41,980 bases of DNA from Rugamonas fusca (GCF_014042365.1 NZ_JACEZS010000036.1:1-41980); one strand, 5' to 3'. Positions 16,866 to 25,809 are shown, counted from the stretch's first letter. The notes: generated by a model not told the origin, from the sequence alone. Numbers and translations are program-made.

Positions 16866-16911
16866 GACGCCCCCGCGCCGCCAGGCTGGGGCCTGGTTGC
16901 GCGGGGGCGTC
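16866..16911 (-). terminator. Strong hairpin after the shorter S-layer-like gene
   Basis: Perfect 13-bp arms GACGCCCCCGCGC and GCGCGGGGGCGTC enclose a second small stem (CCAGGC/GCCTGG). It starts 17 bases beyond the stop codon on the minus strand. The following T run is short (GCTTTG). Confidence 0.65.
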
Positions 16912-16927
16912 GGGGGGTGCGGTGGCG

Positions 16928-19900
16928 TCAGCCGATCAGCAGCGTGGCGTGGTCGGCGCTGAGCGATGCATGGCTCAGGTCGACCAGGCCGGTCAGCTTG
17001 ACGATCAGGTCAGTGCCATTCATGAACGCCGCCTCCGTCGATGCATAGGCATGCTGCACGATATACGTATCGCCGCCAAACTGGAACCAGACGGTGTCGC
17101 CCTGGCTGGTGCCCGTGACCGCCGCGTTGGCATAGTCCTGGAACACGGCCGTCGCGCCCAGCGCCAGCTTGGTCTGGGCGAAGGTGACCGAACCCACTTG
17201 CGCCAGGCCGATCATGTCGCCGGCGGTGGCGTCGGTGATGGTGGCGTAGGCGTTGACGTTGCCCGGCGGCGTGGCAATAACGAACAGGTCGTTGCCCGCG
17301 CCGCCCGTCATCGTGACCAGGCTGGCGCTGGCCACCAGCATGTCGGCGCCGGCGCCGCCAACCAGCGTGTCGCCAGCGTGCAGGGCGCCCAGCACGTCGT
17401 CGCCGGCGCCGCCCTTGAGCACGGCTGCGGCCGCCGCGCCGGCCACCGTCGCCGTCTGCAGGCTGCCCGTCATGGCGCTGCCGTCGATCAGGGTCAGCGC
17501 CACATCGGATGGATCGAGGGCCAGCACCAGGCCGGCGTTGCCGCTCAGGTGCACGGTCTTGGCGGCCGCGTCGGTGAGGATCAGTCCGGCGTGCTGCACG
17601 CCGTAGCCGGTGGCGGTGACGTCGGTGTCGATCGCGCTGACATTGACCGTTTCCACGCCGGCCACGGCCACCACGCCAAACGACGTGTCGGCCGCCGTCA
17701 CCTTGGTGATCACGTTGAAGCTGTCGGCCGTGCCGGTGGCGTCGCTCATGGTCACGGTGGTGCTGGTGGCCGCGCCCGTCAGCTCCAGCGTGCCGCCGTT
17801 GGCCATGTGGGTGAGCGTCAGCGCGCCCGTGCCCACGCCGCCGGCGCTGACGACGTAGCTCATGCCATCGAGGTTGGCCAGGTTCACGCTGTCGCTGGCC
17901 GCGTTGGCCACGGCGCCCAGCTTGAGGTGCTCGAAGCCGGTGATCTTGTCGGCGAACGCGGTGCCGGTCGAGGCGCTGGCCGCGTCGGCCGAGGCCATGG
18001 CCAGCGTGTCGGTGCCGGCGCCGCCATCCAGCACGGCGCTGGCGGTGGTGGTGCCCGTGGCCAGCGCCAGCGTGTCGTCACCGGCGCCCAGCGTAATGGC
18101 CTTGCTCGGCGCGGTGGTGGTCAGGGTGACGATGTCCACCCCAACGCCGCCGGTGTAGGTGGTGCGGGTGGCATCCAACTGCACCACGCTGGTGCCGATG
18201 GTGGCGCTGGTGTTCACGGCCGTCATGCCGGCGCCGGTGGCGTCGCCGGTCACACTGGCGGCGCCCGTCACGTTCACGGTTTGCACGTTGCCCATGGTCG
18301 AATTGCTCAGGTCCAGGGCATGGTCGCCGCCGATGGTCACCGTGGTCAGGCCGCCGGCCGTCAAGTCCACATAGGAGTCGGCGCCGGTGGCGTTGATGAC
18401 GAGCGAGGTGTAGGTCGAGCCGAGCGCGACCGAGCTGACGTGGCCGGACGCGCCCAGGCCGTTCAGGTACATGGTCAGCGCGGTGGCGCCGTTGTTGGTG
18501 ACGGTGACGTTCTCGTTGCTGTGGGCCAGCGTCAGGCTGGTCAGCGCGTCGGAGGTGATGGACGAGGCCGCGCCGATGCCATCGAGCGTCACGCTGGCCA
18601 GCTTGTCGGCGCCGGCGATGGCGCCGTTGATGGTCACGGCGCCACTGCGCACGCCCAGCACGCCCGTCTTGGCGTCCACGTTGGTCAGGCCGGCCGTCTT
18701 GTTGACGGCGGCCACGTCGCCTGCATTGGCCGTGTCGTACACGGCGATCGGGGTGTGGCCGGTGGCAGCGTCCGTCGCGGTCGCATCCACGGTGGCCACG
18801 GTGCCGGTGGTGACCACGGCGCCGGTGCTGTAGCTGCCCGAGAACACGCCCGTGTAACTGCCATTGCCGGCCGGCGCGGCGCCGGCGATGGCGCCCGCGC
18901 TCAGGTTGGCGAAGGCGGCGGCCACCTGCGCCGCCGTCAGCGCCTTGGCGGCCGTGAAGGTCAGGCCGCCCACGGTCATGGTTTCCGTGGCCGCCATGGC
19001 GACGAAGGTCACCGTGTCGACCTGCTTGACGCCGACCGTGGCCGGCACGGCGTCCACGGCCGACACTTCCGGCGTCTCCGTCACCGACACGCTGGTGGTG
19101 GCGGCGCCGGCCGTCACAGTGACGGCGCTTTGTACCACGGTGTGGCCGACGAGGCTGATGTCGGTCGCGGCGGCGGCGTCCGATGAGGTGGCCTTCTCGT
19201 TGATGGTGACGCTGGTACCGCCCGTGACCTGGATCGCGCCGCGCACGACGGCCGTATCGGTGGCGAGGTAAGCCTTGCCCACGGTGGTCACGCTGATGGC
19301 GCCGGAAGGCTGGTCGGTGGCGTCGCCGCCCTGGCCGATGTTGATGGTGCCCGTGGTTGCCTCGCCGGCCGTCACGCTGACGCTGGTGCCGCCATCGATG
19401 CTGATATTGCCGCTGCCCTGGGCGCTGTGGCTGACCGACACGGCGCCCGTGCCCACCGTGGTGTAGCCCAGCGTCACGTCGGTGTTGACGCCAGCCGTGC
19501 TCACGGTCTGGTCCGCGCCGCCGTTGAGGGAAATGGCGCCGTCCGCGCCGTTCACGCTGACGTCAGTGGTGCCGGCGGCCACCAGGGTGACAGCCTTGCC
19601 CTGGGTCACGCTCACATTGGTCAGGCCGGTCCAGCCGGAAACATCGGCCGTCAGGCCGACGGCGGCGCGGATCACGGCCTTTTCGACGCCATCCACCGTC
19701 ACGTTGGGCAAGGCCGCCACGGCCGTGTTGGCGCCGCCATTGCCGTTCAGCACGTTCAAGTTCAGGGTGTCGTTGCCGAGGCCGCCCTTGATGGTGTCGA
19801 GCGCCGAGAAGGTCGAGGCGACGGCGTTGGTGGTGCCATCGATGACGCCGTTGAAGATATCGTCGGCCGAACCGCCGGTGAAGGCGTCGATTCCCTTGGT

Positions 19901-20533
19901 CAGGGTGTAGGTGGTCGCCTTCGCCGTGGTGGCGCTGGACACCAGCGAGGACAGGGTGCTGGTGACGGTGCTCTGGAAGTCGGCCGGCACCGTGGTCGAG
20001 GTGACGGTGGACAGCATGTTGCGGGCGGCCGTGGCCGCGGCCGCCCCCTGGTAGGCGAGGATTTCGTCGGTGGTGTCGAGCGCGTTGGTGAAATTGGTGG
20101 CGATGGTCGTCTTGTTGGCCAGCACGGCCGCATCCAGCAAGCCCTGCGCGCTCGTGTTTTGCATGGCCCCAAGCGCGATGTTCAGGGCCGCCGCGCCCTT
20201 GCTCAGGCGCCCCGCGTCGATCTCGCCGGCCCAGAACAACAAGCCCGAGAAATCGGCTGCACGGTTCAGCACGTTGACGAACACGGCGCTCACGAACGCC
20301 AGGGTGTCCGTGCCGTACAGGCTGACGGATTCAGTGCTGGTACCAAACGAATTGATCAGGGTCGCGAGCGCGGCGTTGGTCTTGCTGGCCGTCAGCAGGC
20401 CAGCCAGGTCAGTCGGCGCGTGCAGCGCGTCCAGCTGCGCCGATACATTCTTCAGGCCGATCAGGTCGGCCGGACGGCCGAAATAGGAGATGTAGATTTG
20501 CTGTACGAGGGCGGTGTAGTCTGCTGCGGCCAT
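16928..20533 (-). CDS. RsaA-like S-layer/surface protein, DUF4214 + RTX, shorter paralogue
   Basis: The protein is 1201 residues, with no Sec signal peptide. The N-terminus (1-~180) is DUF4214-like: IYISYFGRPADLIGL and VLNRAADFSGLLFWAGEI. The long Ala/Gly/Thr/Val-rich body contains scattered RTX calcium-binding motifs (GGLGNDTL, GAGDDTL, GGAGDDVL, GGAGNDLF). The last ~55 residues, with VWFQFGGDTYIV then GTDLIVKLTGLVDLS, resemble the C-terminal secretion region of Caulobacter RsaA as I remember it. Composition, length and C-terminus fit a type I secreted S-layer or giant surface protein. It is GC-rich in codon use, unlike its paralogue. AAGGGAAG precedes ATG 20533. Confidence 0.85.
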   Translation of the reverse strand: MAAADYTALVQQIYISYFGRPADLIGLKNVSAQLDALHAPTDLAGLLTASKTNAALATLINSFGTSTESVSLYGTDTLAFVSAVFVNVLNRAADFSGLLFWAGEIDAGRLSKGAAALNIALGAMQNTSAQGLLDAAVLANKTTIATNFTNALDTTDEILAYQGAAAATAARNMLSTVTSTTVPADFQSTVTSTLSSLVSSATTAKATTYTLTKGIDAFTGGSADDIFNGVIDGTTNAVASTFSALDTIKGGLGNDTLNLNVLNGNGGANTAVAALPNVTVDGVEKAVIRAAVGLTADVSGWTGLTNVSVTQGKAVTLVAAGTTDVSVNGADGAISLNGGADQTVSTAGVNTDVTLGYTTVGTGAVSVSHSAQGSGNISIDGGTSVSVTAGEATTGTINIGQGGDATDQPSGAISVTTVGKAYLATDTAVVRGAIQVTGGTSVTINEKATSSDAAAATDISLVGHTVVQSAVTVTAGAATTSVSVTETPEVSAVDAVPATVGVKQVDTVTFVAMAATETMTVGGLTFTAAKALTAAQVAAAFANLSAGAIAGAAPAGNGSYTGVFSGSYSTGAVVTTGTVATVDATATDAATGHTPIAVYDTANAGDVAAVNKTAGLTNVDAKTGVLGVRSGAVTINGAIAGADKLASVTLDGIGAASSITSDALTSLTLAHSNENVTVTNNGATALTMYLNGLGASGHVSSVALGSTYTSLVINATGADSYVDLTAGGLTTVTIGGDHALDLSNSTMGNVQTVNVTGAASVTGDATGAGMTAVNTSATIGTSVVQLDATRTTYTGGVGVDIVTLTTTAPSKAITLGAGDDTLALATGTTTASAVLDGGAGTDTLAMASADAASASTGTAFADKITGFEHLKLGAVANAASDSVNLANLDGMSYVVSAGGVGTGALTLTHMANGGTLELTGAATSTTVTMSDATGTADSFNVITKVTAADTSFGVVAVAGVETVNVSAIDTDVTATGYGVQHAGLILTDAAAKTVHLSGNAGLVLALDPSDVALTLIDGSAMTGSLQTATVAGAAAAAVLKGGAGDDVLGALHAGDTLVGGAGADMLVASASLVTMTGGAGNDLFVIATPPGNVNAYATITDATAGDMIGLAQVGSVTFAQTKLALGATAVFQDYANAAVTGTSQGDTVWFQFGGDTYIVQHAYASTEAAFMNGTDLIVKLTGLVDLSHASLSADHATLLIG

Positions 20534-20624
20534 AGTCTTCCCTTGGTAATTTTATTTGGTATTTGGAGCCAGCAGGCTGGCGACCGGGTGCCTGTGCAAG
20601 TACTGCCGAGCACAGCGACTCGCC

Positions 20625-20665
20625 ATTATAAACGCTACTAAATGACAACTGTTATTGAACAGTTG
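20625..20665 (-). promoter_or_regulatory. -10 and perfect palindrome upstream of the shorter S-layer-like gene
   Basis: A minus-strand TATAAT lies at 20630-20625. Fifteen bases upstream is a perfect dyad, CAACTGTT-ATTG-AACAGTTG (20646-20665), centred about -37. It is unlike the CRP boxes of the other genes, so this paralogue is probably under a different regulator. The -35 hexamer is poor. Confidence 0.55.
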
Positions 20666-20705
20666 ATAAGCGCGCACTGTTCAGGACGTGCGCCCATGAA
20701 AAAAA

Positions 20706-20734
20706 CCCCACAAGCTGATGAACAGCTTGTGGGG
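20706..20734 (-). terminator. Rho-independent terminator of the larger S-layer-like gene
   Basis: A perfect 12-bp stem (CCCCACAAGCTG / CAGCTTGTGGGG) with a 5-base loop is followed on the minus strand by TTTTTT. It lies 105 bases after the stop codon and separates the two paralogue transcripts. Confidence 0.92.
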
Positions 20735-20838
20735 TTTCGGTCCGTTGCCGGAACCAAGTTCGTTTGGCGGTTTCGCCGGTCACAGCCCCGTTCCGGAGGA
20801 ACAGGGCTGCGATTCAGCTTGCCACCAGACTGGCTTGA

Positions 20839-23800
20839 TTAGCCCAGCGTGATGGTGTGAGCGGTATTGCTGAAGGCAGCGGTGCTCAGGTCGACTGCGC
20901 CGGTCAGCTTGACAATGATGTCGCTACCGTTCGAGAAGGTAGCACCACCCGAGACGTTCTCCACCACGTAGGTGTCGCCACCAAACTGGAACCACGACAC
21001 ATCGTGCGCGCTGCTCAGGTGCACGGCCTCGTTGGCGTAATCCTGGAACACTGCGGTGCTTGCCAGAGCAACTTTCGATGCCAGGAAGTGCTCAGCGCCC
21101 GTTGCCGCATTGCCAGCGGTACCAGCGAACACCAGGGTTTCGCCCGAGGTCGCGTCCGTGATGGTTGCGTAGCTGTTGACGTTCGACGTAGCGAATGCCA
21201 CGTTGAAGGTGTCAACACCAGCGCCACCGGTCAGGGTCACCAGACCGCCGTGGACGATCAGGGTATCGTTGCCTGCGCCACCCAGCAGCACGTCGCCGCT
21301 GTGGTTAGCAGTCAGCGTGTCGGCTGCCGAACCGCCCTTGATGGTTGCAGCAGCGGTAGCACCTGCCACGGTTGCGGCAACCAGCTTGCCGGTCATGGTC
21401 GAACCATCGATCGAGGTCACTGCCACGTCGGTCCCATCCAGCGACAGCGACACGTTGGCGTTGCCAACGACCTTGATGGTCTTGGCGGCGGCGTCGGTGA
21501 TGCTCAGCGTCGAGGTGTTGATCGCAGCGGTGGTGCTGGTGTCGGTAGCGGTGACGTTGACAGTCTCCACACCGGCAACGGCAACAGTACCGAAGTTCAG
21601 GTCAGCAGTACCAACTTTGGTCACAATGTTGAACGTGTCGGCGGTGCCGGTCGCGTCGGTCATGGTAACGATCGCGCCAGCGCCCAGACCAGTCAGTTCC
21701 AGCGTGCCGTTGTTGGCCATGTGGTTCAGCGTCAGCGTGGTGTCCGTGCCAGCAGCGTCGCTACCTGCGGTCGTGGCGTAAGTACCGCCAACATCGGTGA
21801 AGTTACCACCGACCAGCGTCTTGGAATGGTCAACCGAAGTGAGCGTCAGGTCAGCACCGGCGTTGGTGAAGGTCACACCGACCTTACCAGCGCCAACGGC
21901 CGCATCAACCGCAGCTTGTACTTCGGCGGCGGACGCCGTAGCGCCAGCCGTGACGCCAACCGTAGCCGTGTAGACGGTGCCATTGTAGGTGAAGGCAATG
22001 GTGTCGCCTTTGGTCAACAGCGCAACTTCGCTTGCGTAGACGCTGTAGGCGGCTGCACCTGCGGTGTCAGTTGCGGCGACGTTGTCGCCAACCGCATCCA
22101 GTGCACCGCCGACCAACGTATGATATGGCGCGGCAGCGGTGAAGGTGATGTCAGCGCCAGCATTCGTCAGCGTTGCCGTTACCTTGCCAGCACCGAAGGT
22201 GACCAAGCCGGTAGCTTTGTCCACAGCAGCGGCGATAGCCGCGTCGAGTTCGCCTGCAGTCGCAGAAGCACCGGCGATCGTGACCGTCGCCTCATACTGC
22301 GTGCCATCGTAGGTGAAGAGAATCTTTTCACCGGTAGCCAGCTTCGCCACGCCGCCGGTCCAGGCGGTCGAGTACGCGGTGCCAGCAGTATCGGCACCAT
22401 CCAGCGTTGCCAGCGTACCACCCGCGTTGGCGTAGTTGCCACCAGTCAGGGTGTCGTGGGCAGCGTCGCCAACAGCGGTCAGCACCAGGTCATTCGTGGC
22501 GAACGCAGCGGACACCTTACCCGAACCAACTTGCGCATCGATAGCGGACTGAACTTCAGCGATGGTAGCAGTAGCGCCAGCGGTCGCACCAATGGTCGCG
22601 GTTTTGGCACTGCCATTGTAGGTGAAGGCGATGGTATCGCCGGCGGTCAGCAGGGACTTGACGCTAGCATACGTCGTGTTCGCGCCTGCGGCCGTAGCTG
22701 CGCCTGCGCTCACAACATAGCTAATACCGTCCATGTTGGCCAGGTCAACCGTCGCAACTGCAGCAGCCTTGTTCAGGCTCAGCTTCTCGAAACCGTCGAT
22801 CTTGGTTTGGAAGGAGTTGTTCAGCGTAACGAATGCAGCATCGGCTGCGTCCATCACCAGCGTGTCAGTACCTGCGCCACCGCTAACGTTCGCGGTCAGC
22901 GAGTGCGTGCCGGAGGACAGGGTGACGGAGTCATCGCCAGCGCCCGTGTCGATGGCTTTAGCAACAGTGGTGTTTGCCAAGGTCACATTATCAACGCCAG
23001 CGCCACCGGTATAGGTTGCATTGGTGCCGTCGATCTTCACGGCGCTGGTGCCGGTGGTGGCCGAGGTGTTCACAGCGGTCACGTTGGCACCCGAGGCGTC
23101 CACGGTCACGCCAGCCGAACCGGTCACGGTCACGGTCTTCAGTGCGCCCAGGGTCGAACCGGTCAGGTCAACGGCCTTGGCACCAGCCACGGTCAGCGCG
23201 GTCACGCCGCCAGCGGTGACGTTCACCACGGAATCAGCGCCGGTGGCGTTGATGTTCAGGGCGGTGTAGGTCGCGCCCAGGTTGGCGGTGGCGGTCACGT
23301 CGGAGTCACCAACAGCGTTCAGGCCCAGTGCCAGGGTGCTGGCGGCGGTGTTGGTCACGGTGACGCCGGCGTTGCTGTGTGCCAGGTTCAGGGTGGTCAG
23401 TGCGTCCGAGGTCACGGACGACGATGCGCCGAAACCGTCCAGGGTCACGGTAGCGATCTTGTCGGTGCCGGTGATGGCGCCGTTCACGACCACTGCGCCG
23501 CCGGTCACGCCCAACACGCCGGTGACGGCGTCAACAGCGGTCAGGCCGGCGGTCTTGTCGGCGATCGATGGGCTGCCTACAGCAACGCCATCGGTAAAGG
23601 ACAGCGCCGTGGCGGCCGTTGCTGCGGTCTTGGCGGTAGCATCCACAGTGACCACAGTGCCAGTGGTAACAACAGCGCCGGTGGTGTAGCTAGCCGAGAA
23701 GGTGCCGGAGTAAATACCGTTGCCGGCAGGTGCGGAGCCAACGGTGGCGCCAGCGCTCAGGTTAGCGAAGGCGGCAGCAGCTTGAGCAGCGGTCAGCGCC

Positions 23801-25377
23801 TTGGCGGCGGTGAAGGTCAGGCCACCGACCTCGATGGTGTCGTTTACAGCCATGGCCGTGAAGGTCACGGTCTTAATTTGCTTCACACCAACAGTTGCAG
23901 CCACTGCGTCAACACCGTCAACGGCAGCCGACTGGGTCACGGAAACGGTGGTGGTCGACGCGCCGCCGTTCACGGTCACAGCGCTCTGCACGACGTTGTG
24001 GCCAACGACGGAGGTGTCGGTAGCGGCAGCAGCCGACGACGACGTTGCCGTTTCGTTGATGGTCACGGTGGTGCCGCCAGTGGTCTGGATGACGCCGCGG
24101 GTGACGCTATTGTCGGCAGCGGCATATGCCTTGCCGGTGGTGTTGATGGTGATCGCGCCGGAAGGCTGGTCGGTGGTCGCGCCGCCCATGCCAACGGTGG
24201 TGGCGCCGGTGGTGGCGCCCGAAGCGGTCACGGCCACGGTGGTGCCGCCGTCGATCTGGATCGCGTTAGCAGCTTGTGCGGTGTGGGTCACGGCGATGGC
24301 GCCGGTCGCAACGGTGGTCGCGCCCAGGGTCACGGTGGTGCCGCCGGTGGTCACGGTCTGGGTCGAGCCGCCGTCAATAGCGACGGAGCCGGTCGTGCCA
24401 GCAACGTTGACAGCGGTGGTGCCAGCAGCGGTCAGGGCCACGTCGGTGCCCTGGGTCACATTGGCGGCGGTCAGACCGGTCCAGGTGGACACGTTGGCGG
24501 TCAGGGCGACAGCGGAACGCACGTTCAGGTTTTCTACGCCCGACACGGTCACCGAAGGCAGTGCGGCAACCGAACCACCAGCATCAGGACCTTTGATGAT
24601 GTTCAGGTTCAGGGTGTCGTTGCCCAGGCCGCCGTTGATCACGTCCAGCGCGGTCAGGGTGGAGGCTGCAGGGGTGTTGGTGGTGTCGATCACAGCGGTG
24701 ATCACGTCATTGCCCGAACCGCCAACGATGTTGTCGATGCCGGTGGTCAGCACGCTGTTGACGCTAGGAATGCTGTCAGCAACGATGGTGGCCAGGGTCG
24801 AATCGATCGACGACTGGATGGTGGTCAGGTCGGAGGTTGCTACCACGGTCTTCAGCAGGTCGCGAGCGGCTTGAGCGGCTACGGCGCCCGAGTAAGCCAC
24901 GATATCAGCGGCGCTGGTGGACATGGTGGTGGTGAAGTTGGTCGCAACGGTCACTTTGTTGGTGACGTTGGCCAGGTCGGTGGCGTCGCCACCGTCTTTG
25001 ACTGCGGCTGCCAGGATGTTCATGGCGGCGGCGCCCTTGGTCAGCGTACCGGAGTCGATCGCGTTAACCCAGAACAGCAGGCCGGAGACGGCAGGAGCGC
25101 GGTTCAGCAGGTTCTGGTAGATGGCGTTGACGAAAGCGGCGGTGGTGCCGGAGCCGTACAGGTTGGCCGATTCGGGGCTGTTGCCGAAGCTGTCGACCAG
25201 GGTCTTGACGGTCGAGTTCGTGCTGTAAGCGGCGACGAAATCAGCGGTGTTGGTTGGCACGTTGCCAGCTGCCATGGCGGCGGTCATGTTGTTCAGACCG
25301 ACGACGTCGGCTGGACGACCGAAATAGGCCAGATAGAGTTCTTGCGCTACGGTAGTGTAATCTGCGGCTACAGCCAT
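20839..25377 (-). CDS. RsaA-like S-layer protein, DUF4214 + RTX, larger paralogue with repeat cassette
   Basis: The protein is 1512 residues, collinear with the shorter paralogue from the DUF4214 start (LYLAYFGRPADVVGLNNM) to the RsaA-like end (SWFQFGGDTYVVENV, then GSDIIVKLTGAVDLS). RTX motifs include GGSGNDVI, GGLGNDTL, GAGDDSV and GGAGNDTL. The extra length is mainly a cassette at about residues 893-1210 with three related ~100-residue repeats (GDTIAFTYNG...ATV...AAEVQAAVDAAVG...LVGG). No Sec signal is present, so export by the type I system is expected. Codons are less GC-biased than in neighbours (many GCA, GTA, GCT, ACA), consistent with either high expression or a separate origin. It has its own CRP-type promoter, an ~89-base leader with AAAGGA before the ATG, and a strong terminator. 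It is the best candidate for the main S-layer subunit. Confidence 0.87.
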   Translation of the reverse strand: MAVAADYTTVAQELYLAYFGRPADVVGLNNMTAAMAAGNVPTNTADFVAAYSTNSTVKTLVDSFGNSPESANLYGSGTTAAFVNAIYQNLLNRAPAVSGLLFWVNAIDSGTLTKGAAAMNILAAAVKDGGDATDLANVTNKVTVATNFTTTMSTSAADIVAYSGAVAAQAARDLLKTVVATSDLTTIQSSIDSTLATIVADSIPSVNSVLTTGIDNIVGGSGNDVITAVIDTTNTPAASTLTALDVINGGLGNDTLNLNIIKGPDAGGSVAALPSVTVSGVENLNVRSAVALTANVSTWTGLTAANVTQGTDVALTAAGTTAVNVAGTTGSVAIDGGSTQTVTTGGTTVTLGATTVATGAIAVTHTAQAANAIQIDGGTTVAVTASGATTGATTVGMGGATTDQPSGAITINTTGKAYAAADNSVTRGVIQTTGGTTVTINETATSSSAAAATDTSVVGHNVVQSAVTVNGGASTTTVSVTQSAAVDGVDAVAATVGVKQIKTVTFTAMAVNDTIEVGGLTFTAAKALTAAQAAAAFANLSAGATVGSAPAGNGIYSGTFSASYTTGAVVTTGTVVTVDATAKTAATAATALSFTDGVAVGSPSIADKTAGLTAVDAVTGVLGVTGGAVVVNGAITGTDKIATVTLDGFGASSSVTSDALTTLNLAHSNAGVTVTNTAASTLALGLNAVGDSDVTATANLGATYTALNINATGADSVVNVTAGGVTALTVAGAKAVDLTGSTLGALKTVTVTGSAGVTVDASGANVTAVNTSATTGTSAVKIDGTNATYTGGAGVDNVTLANTTVAKAIDTGAGDDSVTLSSGTHSLTANVSGGAGTDTLVMDAADAAFVTLNNSFQTKIDGFEKLSLNKAAAVATVDLANMDGISYVVSAGAATAAGANTTYASVKSLLTAGDTIAFTYNGSAKTATIGATAGATATIAEVQSAIDAQVGSGKVSAAFATNDLVLTAVGDAAHDTLTGGNYANAGGTLATLDGADTAGTAYSTAWTGGVAKLATGEKILFTYDGTQYEATVTIAGASATAGELDAAIAAAVDKATGLVTFGAGKVTATLTNAGADITFTAAAPYHTLVGGALDAVGDNVAATDTAGAAAYSVYASEVALLTKGDTIAFTYNGTVYTATVGVTAGATASAAEVQAAVDAAVGAGKVGVTFTNAGADLTLTSVDHSKTLVGGNFTDVGGTYATTAGSDAAGTDTTLTLNHMANNGTLELTGLGAGAIVTMTDATGTADTFNIVTKVGTADLNFGTVAVAGVETVNVTATDTSTTAAINTSTLSITDAAAKTIKVVGNANVSLSLDGTDVAVTSIDGSTMTGKLVAATVAGATAAATIKGGSAADTLTANHSGDVLLGGAGNDTLIVHGGLVTLTGGAGVDTFNVAFATSNVNSYATITDATSGETLVFAGTAGNAATGAEHFLASKVALASTAVFQDYANEAVHLSSAHDVSWFQFGGDTYVVENVSGGATFSNGSDIIVKLTGAVDLSTAAFSNTAHTITLG
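21740..22705 (-). repeat. Three-copy protein repeat cassette within the larger S-layer-like gene
   Basis: This encodes three consecutive ~95-105 residue repeats. Each has a GD-I-FTYNG or GEKILFTYDG strand pair, a helix of the type AAEVQAAVDAAVGAGKV, an LTLT/ITFT strand, and TL-GG. The shorter paralogue passes directly from SYVVSAGG to LTLTHMANGG at this point, so the cassette is an insertion or was lost there. Boundaries are approximate. Confidence 0.75.
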
Positions 25378-25396
25378 GATGATTTCCTTTAAATTG

Positions 25397-25408
25397 TGGT
25401 TTAAACCA
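25397..25408. repeat. 12-bp palindrome in the S-layer mRNA leader
   Basis: TGGTTTAAACCA is a perfect palindrome just upstream of the AAAGGA ribosome binding site. With a CAGCG/CGCTG stem further 5' it could structure the ~89-base leader. Confidence 0.4.
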
Positions 25409-25472
25409 GGTTCTCTGCCATCAGACAGCGCTTAGTACCAAACGCTGAAGATGCCTTTTTTGCAGAACTGGG

Positions 25473-25517
25473 AGTATATTGCCAGATAGGGGGGCAGATG
25501 TTGTGACGGCCATCACA
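25473..25517 (-). promoter_or_regulatory. CRP box plus -10 for the larger S-layer-like gene
   Basis: The box TGTGA-CGGCCA-TCACA spans 25502-25517 and matches the consensus perfectly. The minus strand then has TATACT at 25478-25473, 23 bases beyond the box, so the box is centred about 42-44 bases upstream of the predicted start. A run of six G lies between box and -10. The -35 position (ACATCT) is poor, as expected for a class II activated promoter. Confidence 0.7.
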
Positions 25518-25758
25518 TTGGCACAGTGAATCTACCCTTTTTTGTAATATTTTGTGTTTTTTTTGAGATTACGCTCATGCGCTGCACAAAATTTGTGCAA
25601 TGAGGCGGAAATATGACGGGGGGGGGCGTGAATCGGGTAGATGAACAGGCAAGCTTAATTCACCAACCATGAATAGTGATGCATGTAACGCCACCACTAA
25701 CTAATAAGGCATTGTAATTACCGCCACCGGCGCCGGCCGAATCGCCCCTGGCAAGACA
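25518..25758. other. Non-coding stretch upstream of the S-layer promoter
   Basis: No gene was found. It is relatively AT-rich, with a T-rich block (TTTTTTGTAATATTTTGTG region, 25538-25565) and a run of nine G at 25618-25626. It may contain additional activator sites or an AT-rich upstream promoter element. Nothing definite is visible. Confidence 0.5.
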
Positions 25759-25790
25759 GCGGGCTGGCACTCTTGCGAATGCCAGCCCGC
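25759..25790 (-). terminator. Hairpin after the fecR-type gene
   Basis: Perfect 11-bp arms GCGGGCTGGCA and TGCCAGCCCGC enclose a 10-base loop, 20 bases past the stop codon. No T run follows, so the terminator strength is uncertain. Confidence 0.55.
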
Positions 25791-25809
25791 CGTCCCGCAT
25801 CCTTGCTGA

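Noticed and set aside
20581..20640. TGTGC...GCACA in the leader of the shorter S-layer-like gene as a further CRP box
   Set aside because: The half sites are TGTGC/AGCACA with the wrong spacing, and they lie downstream of the predicted promoter.
20839..25377. The giant Ala/Gly/Thr-rich proteins as RTX toxins or proteases
   Set aside because: No catalytic or pore-forming domain is visible, RTX motifs are sparse, and the C-terminus fits S-layer proteins better.
16922..25392. Long plus-strand open frames opposite the two S-layer-like genes
   Set aside because: They are mirror frames of repetitive GC-rich coding DNA, giving Gly/His/Arg-rich products without recognisable domains, signals or starts.
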